A stretch of 44,128 nucleotides of DNA from Campylobacterota bacterium (GCA_009930355.1 RZYK01000002.1:1-44128); one strand, 5' to 3'; positions 7,498-16,198 are shown, counted from the first letter of the stretch. A program made the numbers and translations. Notes: generated from the letters alone by a model not told the origin.

Positions 7498-9462
7498 ATG
7501 CGAAAAAAAGGCGTTTTAGGGCTTAGTTTGGTGGCATCTTTATGTCTGCTTCCTGAGGGTATGTTAGCCGATGCTTTTATTACCTTAGAGAGTGTGACTT
7601 TGATGGAAGAGTCTTTGAGTGGCATTGGCGAAGCCAAAGTGATTTCCAAAGAGAGTTTGGAAAAAACACAAGCCAAAGAGATGAAAGAGGTCTTTAAAAA
7701 TGAGCCTTCCGTCTCGGTAGGCGGTGGGGCGAGAAATGCTCAAAGGGTTTATCTACGAGGTATTGAGGGAAATAATCTTAACATTACCATTGATGGCGCA
7801 AAGCAAGGTGGAAGTTTGTTTCAGCACATGGGTGATGTGGGGAGCATTGACCCCTCTTTGCTTAAAAGTGTTGAGGTTTCAACCATTGCAGGTGCGGATA
7901 AGGGCAATGGGGCACTGGGTGGAAGCATCGCCTTTGAAACAGTGGATGCGCAAGATTTACTTCAAGAGGGGCAAGAGCTAGGAGCGACGCTTCGAGGTGG
8001 TTACTACACTGCTTCTGATGGTGTGCGTGGTGGAACTTCCGTGTATGGCAAAAGCGGGCACGTGGGCATTTTGCTCGATCTCTCAGGCGTAAATCAAGAC
8101 GATTACCGCACAGGTGAGGGTGGTGATGCGGATAATACTGCTGTTAAAGATCGAAACTACTTTTTAAAAGCCAGTTTGCTGGATTATTATGATCATAGTT
8201 TAAAACTTGGAGCGACGCATACGACCAACGATGGGCATTATATTGCAGGCAGTTCTGGAAGCGATATGGGTGTACCAGATCCAAATGCGGCGACCAGTCA
8301 TATCATCACGACACGTGATACCTATACCCTTGATTATCGTTACAATCCCAATAGCGATTGGATTGATCTTAAAACCAATCTTTACTATAACGACCGCAAT
8401 TATGACAATAAAACCAGTAATACCGATGTCACCAGTCAAAATTATGGTGGAAATATCAAAAACAGTTTTGGTTTTGCAACAGGAGATTTGAACCATTTTT
8501 ATAGCGTAGGAATGGATTATGACATTGAAGATGGTGTGACTAAAACAACTTCTGGGGATATTACCAATACCTCAAAAACATTAGGCGCTTTTGTTCAAGG
8601 TGGCTCTAATTACAAAATTGCCACGTTGCGCTATGGCGTCCGTTTGGATGAATATTCCATTGAGTATGGACCTAGCAATGAAGTGACAGGGCATGAATTT
8701 TCCCCCAATGTTGGTTTAGATGTTGAACTTTTTGAAGGGCTAACCGCTTTTACCAATTACAGTGAGGCGATTAAAATCGGCAGTGTTATTCCTGTGCAAT
8801 GGCTCTCTAACGCCAATGCAGCAACCACCTTTAATAGCACGTTAAATGGCGATTTGGAGCCTGAGAGTTCTAAGCAGATGGAAGGGGGACTCCGCTATAA
8901 AACTAAAAACCTTTTGGCAGATACAGACAGTATCGTCTTAGGTATGAGCCTCTTTAAAACAACGATTTCAGATTTAATTTCCAAAAATCCAGCAGGTGGT
9001 CCTACTATCACAAATATTTATAACAGCGATGTGGATGTTATCTCCAAAGGCTATGAACTTAAAGCCTCGTATGCCCTTGCTCCGTTTAAAACCTCGCTCA
9101 GCTTTTTACATGCTAATGTGGAGGATGAAAACGGTGTTGCCATTTTAAGCAGACGTATTGCGGGTTCTGTAGGCGATACCTTTATTTGGGATAATTCATG
9201 GCGCATTAACCCCCAGTTTGCTCTAGGCTATACGCTGACGTCTGTGGGGAAATTGGACGATGAGATTAAGCGGGATAGTTATGTGGTGCATGACCTCTCT
9301 TTGGAGTATAAACCTGCATCTTTGAAAAATTTAACGCTTTATTTTGCCATCAACAACCTCTTTGACAAAGAGTATTACGCACAAACATCATTTGAAAGCG
9401 GTGATACTTTGGTTGAAGAAGCGGGGCGTGATTTTAGAGCCTCATTTAAATACGTATTTTAA
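7498..9462 (+). CDS. TonB-dependent outer membrane receptor, haem/haemoglobin-receptor type
   Basis: This 654-residue protein has a signal peptide (cut near residue 25, MLAD|AFIT), a TonB-box-like stretch near 27-34, a plug at about 45-155 and a 22-strand barrel ending in F. The plug carries GNGALGGSIAFETVDAQDLL near 138-155, closely matching the ShuA/ChuA/HmuR haem receptor pattern 'GSGALGGVISYDTVDAkDLLqeG'. The barrel shows NGDLEPE near 450, where haem receptors have NPNLRPE, and NNLFDKEYYA near the end. However, the FRAP box expected before NPNL reads SEAIK here, so the substrate may not be plain haem. Plug residue H111 (SLFQHMGD) lies near the place of the ShuA haem ligand His. RBS AAGGAG precedes the ATG. 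Regulation by Fur is suggested by the upstream site. Confidence 0.85.
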   Translation: MRKKGVLGLSLVASLCLLPEGMLADAFITLESVTLMEESLSGIGEAKVISKESLEKTQAKEMKEVFKNEPSVSVGGGARNAQRVYLRGIEGNNLNITIDGAKQGGSLFQHMGDVGSIDPSLLKSVEVSTIAGADKGNGALGGSIAFETVDAQDLLQEGQELGATLRGGYYTASDGVRGGTSVYGKSGHVGILLDLSGVNQDDYRTGEGGDADNTAVKDRNYFLKASLLDYYDHSLKLGATHTTNDGHYIAGSSGSDMGVPDPNAATSHIITTRDTYTLDYRYNPNSDWIDLKTNLYYNDRNYDNKTSNTDVTSQNYGGNIKNSFGFATGDLNHFYSVGMDYDIEDGVTKTTSGDITNTSKTLGAFVQGGSNYKIATLRYGVRLDEYSIEYGPSNEVTGHEFSPNVGLDVELFEGLTAFTNYSEAIKIGSVIPVQWLSNANAATTFNSTLNGDLEPESSKQMEGGLRYKTKNLLADTDSIVLGMSLFKTTISDLISKNPAGGPTITNIYNSDVDVISKGYELKASYALAPFKTSLSFLHANVEDENGVAILSRRIAGSVGDTFIWDNSWRINPQFALGYTLTSVGKLDDEIKRDSYVVHDLSLEYKPASLKNLTLYFAINNLFDKEYYAQTSFESGDTLVEEAGRDFRASFKYVF

Positions 9463-9480
9463 ACATCTTAAGGAGAAAAC

Positions 9481-10116
9481 ATGAAAAAAAGTTTGTTAGC
9501 TTTTATGGCTATTATCGGATTAAGTGCGCCTTTAGCGGCACATCAGTTGTGGTTGGAGCGTGAGGGCTCTGTGCTTCACGAATACTTTGGTCATTGGCTA
9601 GCTTTTAAAGAAAAGGCAGATGGTAAGCGTTTGGATGCGATTAAAGGCGTTGCGCTCAGTCCTAAAGATGCGTATCTTAAAACCGTACGAGGTGAAGATG
9701 GCATTGCCATTTTTGTCAATAAAGTAGGCGATATGGGTGTGACTGAAGTCATGACCCCTCGGAAGGGAAAATTTGTTGATTTTACCGTGCGTACTATTTT
9801 TCTAGCCCGTGAGGGACGCAGTGAGAGTAAAACACTTTTAGCCCTCGATATGGTTCCAGAATCACCAAATAGTAACACGTTTACGTTAATGTTGGATGGC
9901 AAAGCGCTTCCTAAAGCAAAAGTTTCACTCAAGGCTCCTAATACATGGAGTAAAAATTTTATGAGTGATGAAGCAGGAAAGGTAACCCTTCAAACCCCAT
10001 GGTTGGGTAATTATGTCGCACAACTGGACTACACCGATAAAACCAAAGGTGAGGCTGAGGGGATTGCGTATGATCAGACCAATTATGTCATGACCTTGCA
10101 TTTTAGTGTGAAATAA
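9481..10116 (+). CDS. Periplasmic DUF4198 protein (copy a)
   Basis: This 211-residue secreted protein has a signal peptide of about 20 residues. Predicted cleavage in PLAA|HQLWLE would leave an N-terminal His. 'AHxxWLe' at the start and a later beta-sandwich (about 125-211, with GKALPKAKVSLKA and DEAGKVTLQTPW resembling carboxypeptidase-regulatory/Ig-like folds) are the layout of the DUF4198 family. This family includes NikK, a periplasmic accessory of some nickel ECF transporters, and proteins found in other metal loci. No nickel permease is present here. It lies 18 bases after the receptor gene with AAGGAG in front, so the two are probably co-transcribed. The metal is inferred, not shown. 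A hairpin terminator follows. Confidence 0.7.
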   Translation: MKKSLLAFMAIIGLSAPLAAHQLWLEREGSVLHEYFGHWLAFKEKADGKRLDAIKGVALSPKDAYLKTVRGEDGIAIFVNKVGDMGVTEVMTPRKGKFVDFTVRTIFLAREGRSESKTLLALDMVPESPNSNTFTLMLDGKALPKAKVSLKAPNTWSKNFMSDEAGKVTLQTPWLGNYVAQLDYTDKTKGEAEGIAYDQTNYVMTLHFSVK

Positions 10117-10127
10117 GGCTGGAAAAT

Positions 10128-10154
10128 GGCACATCAACGTGCCGTTTTCTTTTT
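10128..10154 (+). terminator. Intrinsic terminator after DUF4198 copy a
   Basis: GGCAC-ATCAAC-GTGCC (10128-10143) is followed by GTTTTCTTTTT. The stem is short (5 bp) with a T-rich tail, so termination may be partial and allow read-through into the next gene. Confidence 0.6.
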
Positions 10155-10182
10155 ACATGTAAAGCTATTTTGGAGAAAAAAA

Positions 10183-10491
10183 ATGAAAAAAAGTATAGCA
10201 GTGATAGGAATAATGACTCTTTTAGGAAGCAGTGCATTTGCGCACACAGCGCTCATGAGTTGCATGGAAAATGCGGATGCGACCATTACCTGCGAAGCGG
10301 GATTTAGTGATGGTTCCAGTGCGGCAGGGGTGATGTTTAAAGTGGTGCAAGAGGGAAAGGTTGTTTTTGAGAAGAAGTTTGATGAGAACAGCGAGATTAC
10401 CTTTAAAAAGCCACAAGGCGAATACACTGCACTTCTTGATGGTGGCGATGGGCATAGTTTGAGTATTCCTAGTCGCTCCATTTTAAAATAA
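10183..10491 (+). CDS. Small secreted Cys/His protein (copy a), unknown family
   Basis: This 102-residue protein has a signal peptide (about 20 residues, SSAFA|HTALMSC), giving a mature ~82-residue domain that starts with His. A paralogue is at 15818-16120; both share the mature pattern H-[ST]-A-[LI]-M-x-C, about nine residues, then TITCE-x-GFSDGSSA-x-GV-x-F, TFKKP-x-G-x-YTA and G-[DE]-GH near the C-terminus. Two cysteines (27 and 37 of the precursor), the N-terminal His and the GH pair could bind a metal or form a disulfide. The fold looks like an Ig-like beta-sandwich, similar in style to the C-terminal part of DUF4198. I do not know a named family. ATG 10183 has GGAGAA in front; an upstream start at 10126 would run through the terminator and destroy the signal peptide. 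Confidence 0.75.
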   Translation: MKKSIAVIGIMTLLGSSAFAHTALMSCMENADATITCEAGFSDGSSAAGVMFKVVQEGKVVFEKKFDENSEITFKKPQGEYTALLDGGDGHSLSIPSRSILK

Positions 10492-10522
10492 TCTCTTTAC
10501 ATGTAAAAAGGGGTTGTACGTA

Positions 10523-12577
10523 ATGCAAAGATACCTTATAGGAAGTTTGATTGCCAGTGTGGCTTTGTATGCCAATGAGGTACAATTTTTGGATGAAATT
10601 GTTACCATTGGTACGAAGAGTGAAAAGAGCGTAAGTGAACAGACCACGCAAGTTGAGCTTATTACGCAAGAAGAGATTGAAAACTCAGGGGCGAGTAATC
10701 TCTCAGACGTTTTAAATGCCACCCCTTCTGTATACGTTGCGCCCTCTGGGAAAACGATAAGTATTCGAGGGATGGGGCATTCTGATACGCTTTTGCTCAT
10801 CGATGGCAAACGGGTCAATGGAGAGTTTGCAAAAACCTATGAGTTAGAGCGAATTCCCTCAGGGATGATTGAGCGGATTGAGATTTTAAAAGGGAGTTCA
10901 AGTCTTCTTTATGGAAGTGATGCAATGGGTGGAGTTATTAACATCATTACCAAAAAACCTTCCAATGAGGATGTGAGTGGCAATGTGCAAGTGATTGGAG
11001 GCAAAGAGAAAGAGAGTGTGGACACCTTTGTTTCAGGCAGGGTCGATAAACTCTCTTATACATTTTATGCCAACTATCTCAACCGTGATGCCTACTTAAA
11101 ATCTAAAAAAACAGATGTCAAAGTGATGCAAGCAGGCGTCGAAAAATCCCCCTCAACGCTTAGCGGAGCTGGTGGATGGGCAAGTTTACGCAGCAATCTT
11201 TCAAACAGTTACACCATCAGTAACGACTATACCGATAATTTAGAAACAAAAAATGTAGGTGGCTCTTTAGCGTATGATTTTAGTGATTTTTTTAGAGCCT
11301 ATATCGAAGCTTCCTATCTTAAAGAGAAAAAAGATGGGCTTTATGTGAGTGAAAGCTATGCGACCAACTATACAAATGCGGGCAATACCATTATGGCAAA
11401 GTACATTCCTGCGCACCAATACGATGATAATGAGCGTTTTAATATCGCCACAGGGTTTGATTATCATCCCAGTGATATGCTTAAACTTACCTACAATCTT
11501 GCCTATTCGCGGTATGAAAAAGATAGAAAAGTCTATACCCCGTTGTGGAGTGAGTTAGGCTACGCTTCCAAAGAAGCTTCCAAATCCAGTCTGAATGTCT
11601 CAACCCTAGAATACCTCACCAATGACGCTCAACTCACATGGACGCTGGATCAAAATAACCGCATTATTACAGGAGCGGAGCACCGTATTCATGATGCCAA
11701 ATCTACTGCATATAACGTGGATGATAGAACCTATACAGGGGCTTTTGTCCAACACGAATATACGCCTTTTGAAAAGCTTCATTTTGTTTATGGTGTGCGT
11801 TACGATAGAACTTCTACCGATGAAGAAGAGACTTCATTGAGTGTTGGGGCGACGTATGACCTTTTGGAGCGTTTAAAGCTTAGAGCCAGTTATGCTCAAG
11901 GCTTTCGAAGTCCTGATGATAGAGAACTCTATGTCAATCAAACCAACCCTAATGGCAGAAAAATGTTAGGCGCAACCGTCATTGATGCGAGTGCTGGGAA
12001 GAACTCACAATACGACTTAAAGTCTGAAACAAGTGAAACGTTTGAAATAGGCTTTTTAACACACGGCGATAGTTGGATGTTAGATGTGGCAGCTTTCAAT
12101 ACGACCATTGATGATAGAATCTCCCAAGTTGCTTATACCACAGGAGGTCTCAACTATAACACCTTTGAAAACATTAGCGATAGCGAAATTAAGGGCGTTG
12201 AGGCGAAGTTTGATGTGGGATTGCATGAGACTCTTTGGCTTCAATTAGGCTACACCTACCAAGATGCACAAAACAAAACAGCGCACACTAAACTCTCAGA
12301 TGTGCCAAAACGTATAGCAAGCCTAAGTCTTAGCTATGCACCTATTAAAAACCTTGAGTTTCGCTCAACCACCAAGTATATCGGTGAGCAAGAGGGCATT
12401 GATGGAGAAGATGTGGGAGGTTTTAGTGTGACCAATGTTAAGGTCATTGCTAAGGAATTTTTCAAAAATACGGATATTTTTGCAGGCGTAGATAATGTGT
12501 TTGAAAAGAGAACCCCTGAATACTTAGGGTTGTTACCTGAATTTGCTTACTATGTAGGTTTTAATTATAAATTTTAG
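10523..12577 (+). CDS. TonB-dependent outer membrane receptor (CirA/FepA/BtuB-like)
   Basis: This 684-residue protein has a signal peptide (cut after about 17, LYA|NEVQF), a TonB box (DEIVTIG near residues 24-30) and a plug at about 40-155 with RIEILKGSSSLLYGSDAMGGVINIITKK, the textbook end of plug domains (quoted only in part by its key residues: RIE, KG, S..LYG, GGVINI). A 22-strand barrel ends in NYKF, with VDNVFEKRTPEY near the C-terminus. It belongs to the colicin I/ferric catecholate/B12 receptor group; the ligand cannot be named. ATG 10523 is preferred (AAGGGG upstream); a TTG at 10514 is less likely. It has only ~30 bases in front, including a TTACATGTAA palindrome, and is followed 8 bases later by the LTxxQ gene. 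Confidence 0.85.
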   Translation: MQRYLIGSLIASVALYANEVQFLDEIVTIGTKSEKSVSEQTTQVELITQEEIENSGASNLSDVLNATPSVYVAPSGKTISIRGMGHSDTLLLIDGKRVNGEFAKTYELERIPSGMIERIEILKGSSSLLYGSDAMGGVINIITKKPSNEDVSGNVQVIGGKEKESVDTFVSGRVDKLSYTFYANYLNRDAYLKSKKTDVKVMQAGVEKSPSTLSGAGGWASLRSNLSNSYTISNDYTDNLETKNVGGSLAYDFSDFFRAYIEASYLKEKKDGLYVSESYATNYTNAGNTIMAKYIPAHQYDDNERFNIATGFDYHPSDMLKLTYNLAYSRYEKDRKVYTPLWSELGYASKEASKSSLNVSTLEYLTNDAQLTWTLDQNNRIITGAEHRIHDAKSTAYNVDDRTYTGAFVQHEYTPFEKLHFVYGVRYDRTSTDEEETSLSVGATYDLLERLKLRASYAQGFRSPDDRELYVNQTNPNGRKMLGATVIDASAGKNSQYDLKSETSETFEIGFLTHGDSWMLDVAAFNTTIDDRISQVAYTTGGLNYNTFENISDSEIKGVEAKFDVGLHETLWLQLGYTYQDAQNKTAHTKLSDVPKRIASLSLSYAPIKNLEFRSTTKYIGEQEGIDGEDVGGFSVTNVKVIAKEFFKNTDIFAGVDNVFEKRTPEYLGLLPEFAYYVGFNYKF

Positions 12578-12585
12578 GAGAGAAA

Positions 12586-13002
12586 ATGAAAAAAATTGTT
12601 TTAGCCATGCTGTGTGTTTGTGTTTCTTTGATGGCAGAGGGGAAAAATCAAGCGTTTATTATTCATGATTTAATTACGCTAGAGATGCCTGGTGGTGCGA
12701 TTAAAAGTGGGGCATTGGAGCTCAGTGGCGATCAAGTGATTCGTATTTCCAAAGAGGTAAGACCCATCATGCATGAGACCTATCAATCAAAAATCAACGA
12801 AGCCTTTGGTTTGGAAAAGCGGGTGCAAAAACTGCTTCAACAAGGAAAATCCAAAGAAGATGTCAAAGCATATCTGGACCAAATTAGTGCTATTAAGCGA
12901 GAAGCAATGGATATTAAAATAGATGCCTATAAAACCTTTCAAGCGATTTTAACGCCTGAACAGTGGCAACGTTATTTAGCATTGAGTGAGCGTCAAAAGT
13001 AA
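12586..13002 (+). CDS. Periplasmic LTxxQ (CpxP/Spy-like) protein
   Basis: This 138-residue protein has an N-terminal signal peptide (about 17 residues, SLMA|EGKNQ) and is otherwise helical. The segment ILTPEQWQRYLAL near residues 121-133 is an LTxxQ motif, the hallmark of the Spy/CpxP/ZraP/CnrX group of periplasmic helical-hairpin chaperones and metal sensors. Length matches the group. In this setting (GGAG-type ribosome site, 8 bases behind the receptor gene and ~115 bases before feoA) it may buffer metal or guard folding of secreted partners. A conserved HD pair (FIIHDLI near 25-31) and H63 are possible metal ligands. Function beyond family level is inferred. Confidence 0.6.
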   Translation: MKKIVLAMLCVCVSLMAEGKNQAFIIHDLITLEMPGGAIKSGALELSGDQVIRISKEVRPIMHETYQSKINEAFGLEKRVQKLLQQGKSKEDVKAYLDQISAIKREAMDIKIDAYKTFQAILTPEQWQRYLALSERQK

Positions 13003-13040
13003 AACAGTGATGAATTTCAAAGAGAATAGGCATGTTTAAA

Positions 13041-13057
13041 TTGAAAATAGCTATCAA
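13041..13057 (+). promoter_or_regulatory. Possible Fur-type operator before feoA
   Basis: TTGAAAATAGCTATCAA has TTGA/TCAA outer arms around the palindrome ATAGCTAT and lies ~60 bases before feoA in the 115-bp gap. It resembles a degenerate Fur box but lacks a clean GATAA/TTATC pair, so the call is weak. Confidence 0.3.
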
Positions 13058-13117
13058 AGTTATCTTCTTTTAAGTTGAGTTTGCTTATCATTTCTGAATC
13101 AAAAGTAAGGATAAAGT

Positions 13118-13342
13118 ATGCATTTAGGTGAACTGAGAAAAGGGCAAAAGTGTACATTAGTTGCGATTCATAGTGTGGGAAAATTGAAGCAAAAATTATT
13201 AGATATGGGGTTTATTTTTGGAGCAGACATTGAAGTTGTTAGAGAAGCTCCTTTGTATGACCCGATGGAGCTGCGCATTCAAAATTATCTTGTTAGCCTA
13301 AGACGTAATGAAGCAACTCTTTTAGAGGTGAAAGTTTTATGA
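13118..13342 (+). CDS. feoA: Ferrous iron transport protein A
   Basis: This 74-residue cytoplasmic protein has the FeoA SH3-like fold. The family markers are LGELRKGQKCTLVAI at the start, KLLDMGFIFGADIEVV in the middle ('L..mGl..G..i.v') and PMELRIQNYLVSLRRNEA near the end ('P....v.g...alR..eA'). FeoA binds FeoB and tunes its ferrous iron uptake. The 3' end overlaps feoB by four bases (ATGA type), the usual arrangement for coupled translation of feoA and feoB. The upstream gap is long enough for its own promoter. Confidence 0.93.
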   Translation: MHLGELRKGQKCTLVAIHSVGKLKQKLLDMGFIFGADIEVVREAPLYDPMELRIQNYLVSLRRNEATLLEVKVL

Positions 13343-15798
13343 TAAAAGTCGCACTTGCGGGGCAGCCAAATTGTGGAAAATCAACGATTTTCAATCTTGT
13401 CAGTGGTATTCATCAGCATGTTGCGAACTATCCAGGGGTTACCGTTGATAAAAAAGTAGGGCGTTTTGACTATAAAGATAAAAAAATTGAAATAGTAGAT
13501 TTACCAGGGACGTACTCGTTTAGCTCCTATTCACTTGAAGAGCGGGTGGCTAAGGATTTTTTATACGATGAGTCGCCTGATATTATTGTAAACATTGTGG
13601 ATGCTTCCAACATCAAACGCCATCTTTACCTCACGTTTCAGTTGCTTGAGATTGGTATTCCTGTGGTGATTGTCTTAAACATGATGGATGTCGCAAGTCG
13701 TAGAGGCATTTATATAGATGCACCTAAAATACAAGAGATGTTAGGTGCGCCTGTGGTGTGTGCGAGTGGTGCCAAAGGTGAGGGCGGTGAAGCGATTATG
13801 GAAGCCATTGTCTTAGCATACCAGCAAAAAGAGCAGTATCAAAATTTTAAGATTAATTATGAAGAGCTAGAAGTGTTTATTCACGAGATTGAGGCTGAAA
13901 TAGCCGAGGTCAATCTTCCTTTAAACAGACGCTGGATGGCGATTAAGATTTTAGAGGAAGATAGAGCGCTTGTGGAGAAATTAGGCTCTCATTTTACCCA
14001 TTTGCAAGAAAAAGCTAAAGCGTGTGAAGAGCGTTTTCATGCGACGTATGATAAAGATATTAGCGCATTTTTAGCGGCGATTCGTTATGACTCAGCCGAT
14101 GTTATTTTTCATAAGTGTGTGAAAGTGACCAAACTGCACGAAGAGACATTAACGGATAAAGTTGATAAAATCGTTTTAAACCGTTGGCTCGCCTTTCCTA
14201 TTTTATTGCTGGTGATGTTTCTAGTCTATGAGCTTTCCATCGTGTATGGGTACAAGCTGACCGATTACACGTGGCCACTTTTAGCCATGTTTAAAAATTT
14301 TGTGATAGACATATTGCCTGAGCCTGATTTGATTCGTGTGCCAATGATGACAGATTTGTCGATTTGGATGCTCAACAGTGCGATTGCATTGATTAACTAC
14401 ATTCCTATCTTTTTTATTCTCTTTGCGTTGATTGCGATTATGGAAGATGTGGGCTATATGCCACGCCTTGCGTTTATTTTGGATAAGGTCTTTAAAAAAT
14501 TTGGGCTTCACGGTCAATCTACCCTTTCTCTGGTTTTAGGTGGAGCAATGGTAGGCGGGTGCGCAGTTCCAGGAGTCATGTCTACCAAAGGCATTGCTGA
14601 TGAGAGAGCGAGAATGGCTACGATTTTAGCGGTTCCTTATATGAACTGTTTGGCAAAAGTTCCCTTTTATACCCTGCTTTTGGGAGCATTTTTTAAAGAA
14701 GAGATGGGCTTGATGATGTTTTATATCTCGACGGTCACCCTTTTTATTGCGCTCATTGTCTCCAAATTTTTAACCAGTACCGTTTTAAAAAATAGAGAAA
14801 CGGCTCCGTTTGTCATGGAATTACCACCGTATCATTTACCCACCTTTAAAGGGGTGATTATTCGTTCGGCACAAAGGGTGTGGGTTTATATTAATAAAGT
14901 AGTAACCATTGTTTTAGCCGTGGCGATTGTTCTCTTTGCGATGTTACAGTTTCCAGGCTTAAGTGCGGAAGCGCAGCAAAAATACGATGAAAAAATAGTA
15001 CAAGCGCTCAGTACCTTTGATACAAAAGTCAAAAAATCTTCTTATTATGAGAGGGTCGATACGAAAGAAGAGGTTTCAGCGCTTATTAATTACTACGATA
15101 ACTACAAAGCCAAACGTATGGTTGTCTCCGGTGCAGAGGGGGCAAAAAGCGTGGATGAGTCATTTTTGAAAAAAGATGCAAAGCTTTTTATTTTCGTCAA
15201 ACCTGAAAACGATAAAGATGCCAAAATGATCAATAGCGCTTTGCGTCAGATATCCAATGTTCGTAAAGATGTGTTGCGTCAAATTAAAAACGAAAAAATT
15301 GAAAATAGCTTTTTGGGAATGGTGGGACATTCCATGGAGCCCGTGACACAGTTTGCAGGATTTGATTGGAAGATTAACGTGGCGTTTTTAAGCTCTTTTG
15401 CTGCACGTGAGAGTGCGGTAGCCACGCTGGGTTCTTTGTATGAAAATAATAAAGCAGATTCCAAACGTGCGGAAGAAGCGATGTATGAGAATAGTGGATA
15501 TACGCCATTACATGCTGTGGCGATTATTATTTTTATGATTTTAACGCCTCCTTGTATTGCGACGATGATTGTAGTAAAAATGCAGTCTAACAGTTACAAA
15601 TGGATGTTCTTTGCGATTTTATTTCCCATTAGTTTAGGTATCGTTATCTCATCATTTCTCTTCTCTTTTGGCTCCGTAGCGGGTTGGAGTGGCGTTGAGG
15701 CGATGAGTTATTTTTATGTAGCCATTGTCTTTTTAGCCTTATTTTTAGGCTTGATGCCAAATCGCCAAAACGGCTGGTTTGGCGGATTTAGAAATTAA
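13339..15798 (+). CDS. feoB: Ferrous iron transporter FeoB
   Basis: FeoB imports Fe(II) across the inner membrane and is controlled by an N-terminal G-protein domain. Seen here: G1 GQPNCGKST (residues 8-16), G3 DLPGTYS (near 55), G4 NMMD (near 115) and a G5-like CASGAKG (near 138). A helical GDI linker lies at about 170-270, and the permease has two Gate motifs with GGCAVPGVMSTK and PYMNCLAKVPFY (near 405-440) carrying the key cysteines, and later SFAARESAVATLGSLY (near 685). At 819 residues it is longer than most FeoB proteins (~700-770). The extra length is a polar stretch at about 548-650 between two membrane segments, rich in Lys/Glu/Asp. It forms one unit with feoA. Confidence 0.94.
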   Translation: MIKVALAGQPNCGKSTIFNLVSGIHQHVANYPGVTVDKKVGRFDYKDKKIEIVDLPGTYSFSSYSLEERVAKDFLYDESPDIIVNIVDASNIKRHLYLTFQLLEIGIPVVIVLNMMDVASRRGIYIDAPKIQEMLGAPVVCASGAKGEGGEAIMEAIVLAYQQKEQYQNFKINYEELEVFIHEIEAEIAEVNLPLNRRWMAIKILEEDRALVEKLGSHFTHLQEKAKACEERFHATYDKDISAFLAAIRYDSADVIFHKCVKVTKLHEETLTDKVDKIVLNRWLAFPILLLVMFLVYELSIVYGYKLTDYTWPLLAMFKNFVIDILPEPDLIRVPMMTDLSIWMLNSAIALINYIPIFFILFALIAIMEDVGYMPRLAFILDKVFKKFGLHGQSTLSLVLGGAMVGGCAVPGVMSTKGIADERARMATILAVPYMNCLAKVPFYTLLLGAFFKEEMGLMMFYISTVTLFIALIVSKFLTSTVLKNRETAPFVMELPPYHLPTFKGVIIRSAQRVWVYINKVVTIVLAVAIVLFAMLQFPGLSAEAQQKYDEKIVQALSTFDTKVKKSSYYERVDTKEEVSALINYYDNYKAKRMVVSGAEGAKSVDESFLKKDAKLFIFVKPENDKDAKMINSALRQISNVRKDVLRQIKNEKIENSFLGMVGHSMEPVTQFAGFDWKINVAFLSSFAARESAVATLGSLYENNKADSKRAEEAMYENSGYTPLHAVAIIIFMILTPPCIATMIVVKMQSNSYKWMFFAILFPISLGIVISSFLFSFGSVAGWSGVEAMSYFYVAIVFLALFLGLMPNRQNGWFGGFRN

Positions 15799-15817
15799 AC
15801 TTTATAAAGGAGAAAAA

Positions 15818-16120
15818 ATGTTTCGAAAAAGTGTATTTGGTATTTTAGTTGCTGCAAGTTCTTTGTTGGCACACTCTGCGATTATGAATTGCTTTGATAA
15901 TGGTGATGGCACAATCACATGTGAGGGTGGCTTTAGTGATGGCAGCAGTGCGAGTGGTGTAGAATTTAGAGTGGAGCAAGATGGCAAGGTTCTTATCAAA
16001 GATAAAATGAGCAAAAACAGTGAGGTTACTTTTAAAAAACCAAGTGGTACGTACACGGCTATCTTTAATGCAGGCGAGGGACATCAAGTCGTCATTAATG
16101 GTAAAGATATTGTTCAATAG
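15818..16120 (+). CDS. Small secreted Cys/His protein (copy b), unknown family
   Basis: This 100-residue paralogue of the protein at 10183-10491 has a signal peptide of about 18 residues (SSLLA|HSAIMNC), and the mature chain again starts with His. It keeps every feature of copy a: H-S-A-I-M-N-C, TITCEGGFSDGSSASGV, TFKKPSGTYTA and GEGH. Cys25 and Cys36 of the precursor correspond to the pair in copy a. The gene lies ~20 bases behind feoB with AAAGGAGAA in front of the ATG, so it is probably made together with FeoAB, which suggests a periplasmic role in ferrous iron delivery or redox control. The family has no name I can give. Confidence 0.75.
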   Translation: MFRKSVFGILVAASSLLAHSAIMNCFDNGDGTITCEGGFSDGSSASGVEFRVEQDGKVLIKDKMSKNSEVTFKKPSGTYTAIFNAGEGHQVVINGKDIVQ

Positions 16121-16126
16121 GCTTTG

Positions 16127-16151
16127 ATGCTCTTTTTTGGGAGCATTTTTT
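16127..16151 (+). terminator. Intrinsic terminator behind feoAB and copy b
   Basis: ATGCTC-TTTTTTGG-GAGCAT (16127-16146) is followed by a T run. This closes the feoA-feoB-small protein unit. Confidence 0.65.
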
Positions 16152-16161
16152 ATGATTTTTA

Positions 16162-16180
16162 AATGATAGTAATTATTAAC
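16162..16180 (+). promoter_or_regulatory. Degenerate Fur-box-like site before DUF4198 copy b
   Basis: AATGATAGTAATTATTAAC holds TGATAG-TAA-TTATTA, an imperfect GATAA/TTATC arrangement 19 bases before the next start. It fits iron control of the second DUF4198 gene but is only a pattern match. Confidence 0.4.
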
Positions 16181-16198
16181 ATTATATAAGGAGTTTTT

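Noticed and set aside
8200..8496. 98-codon and 94-codon open frames on both strands inside receptor 1
   Set aside because: They are shadows of a conserved receptor gene with Ile/Met-rich, low-complexity translations.
10126..10182. Upstream start for small protein a at 10126
   Set aside because: It would place 19 extra residues before the signal peptide and run through a terminator; ATG 10183 has a clear ribosome site.
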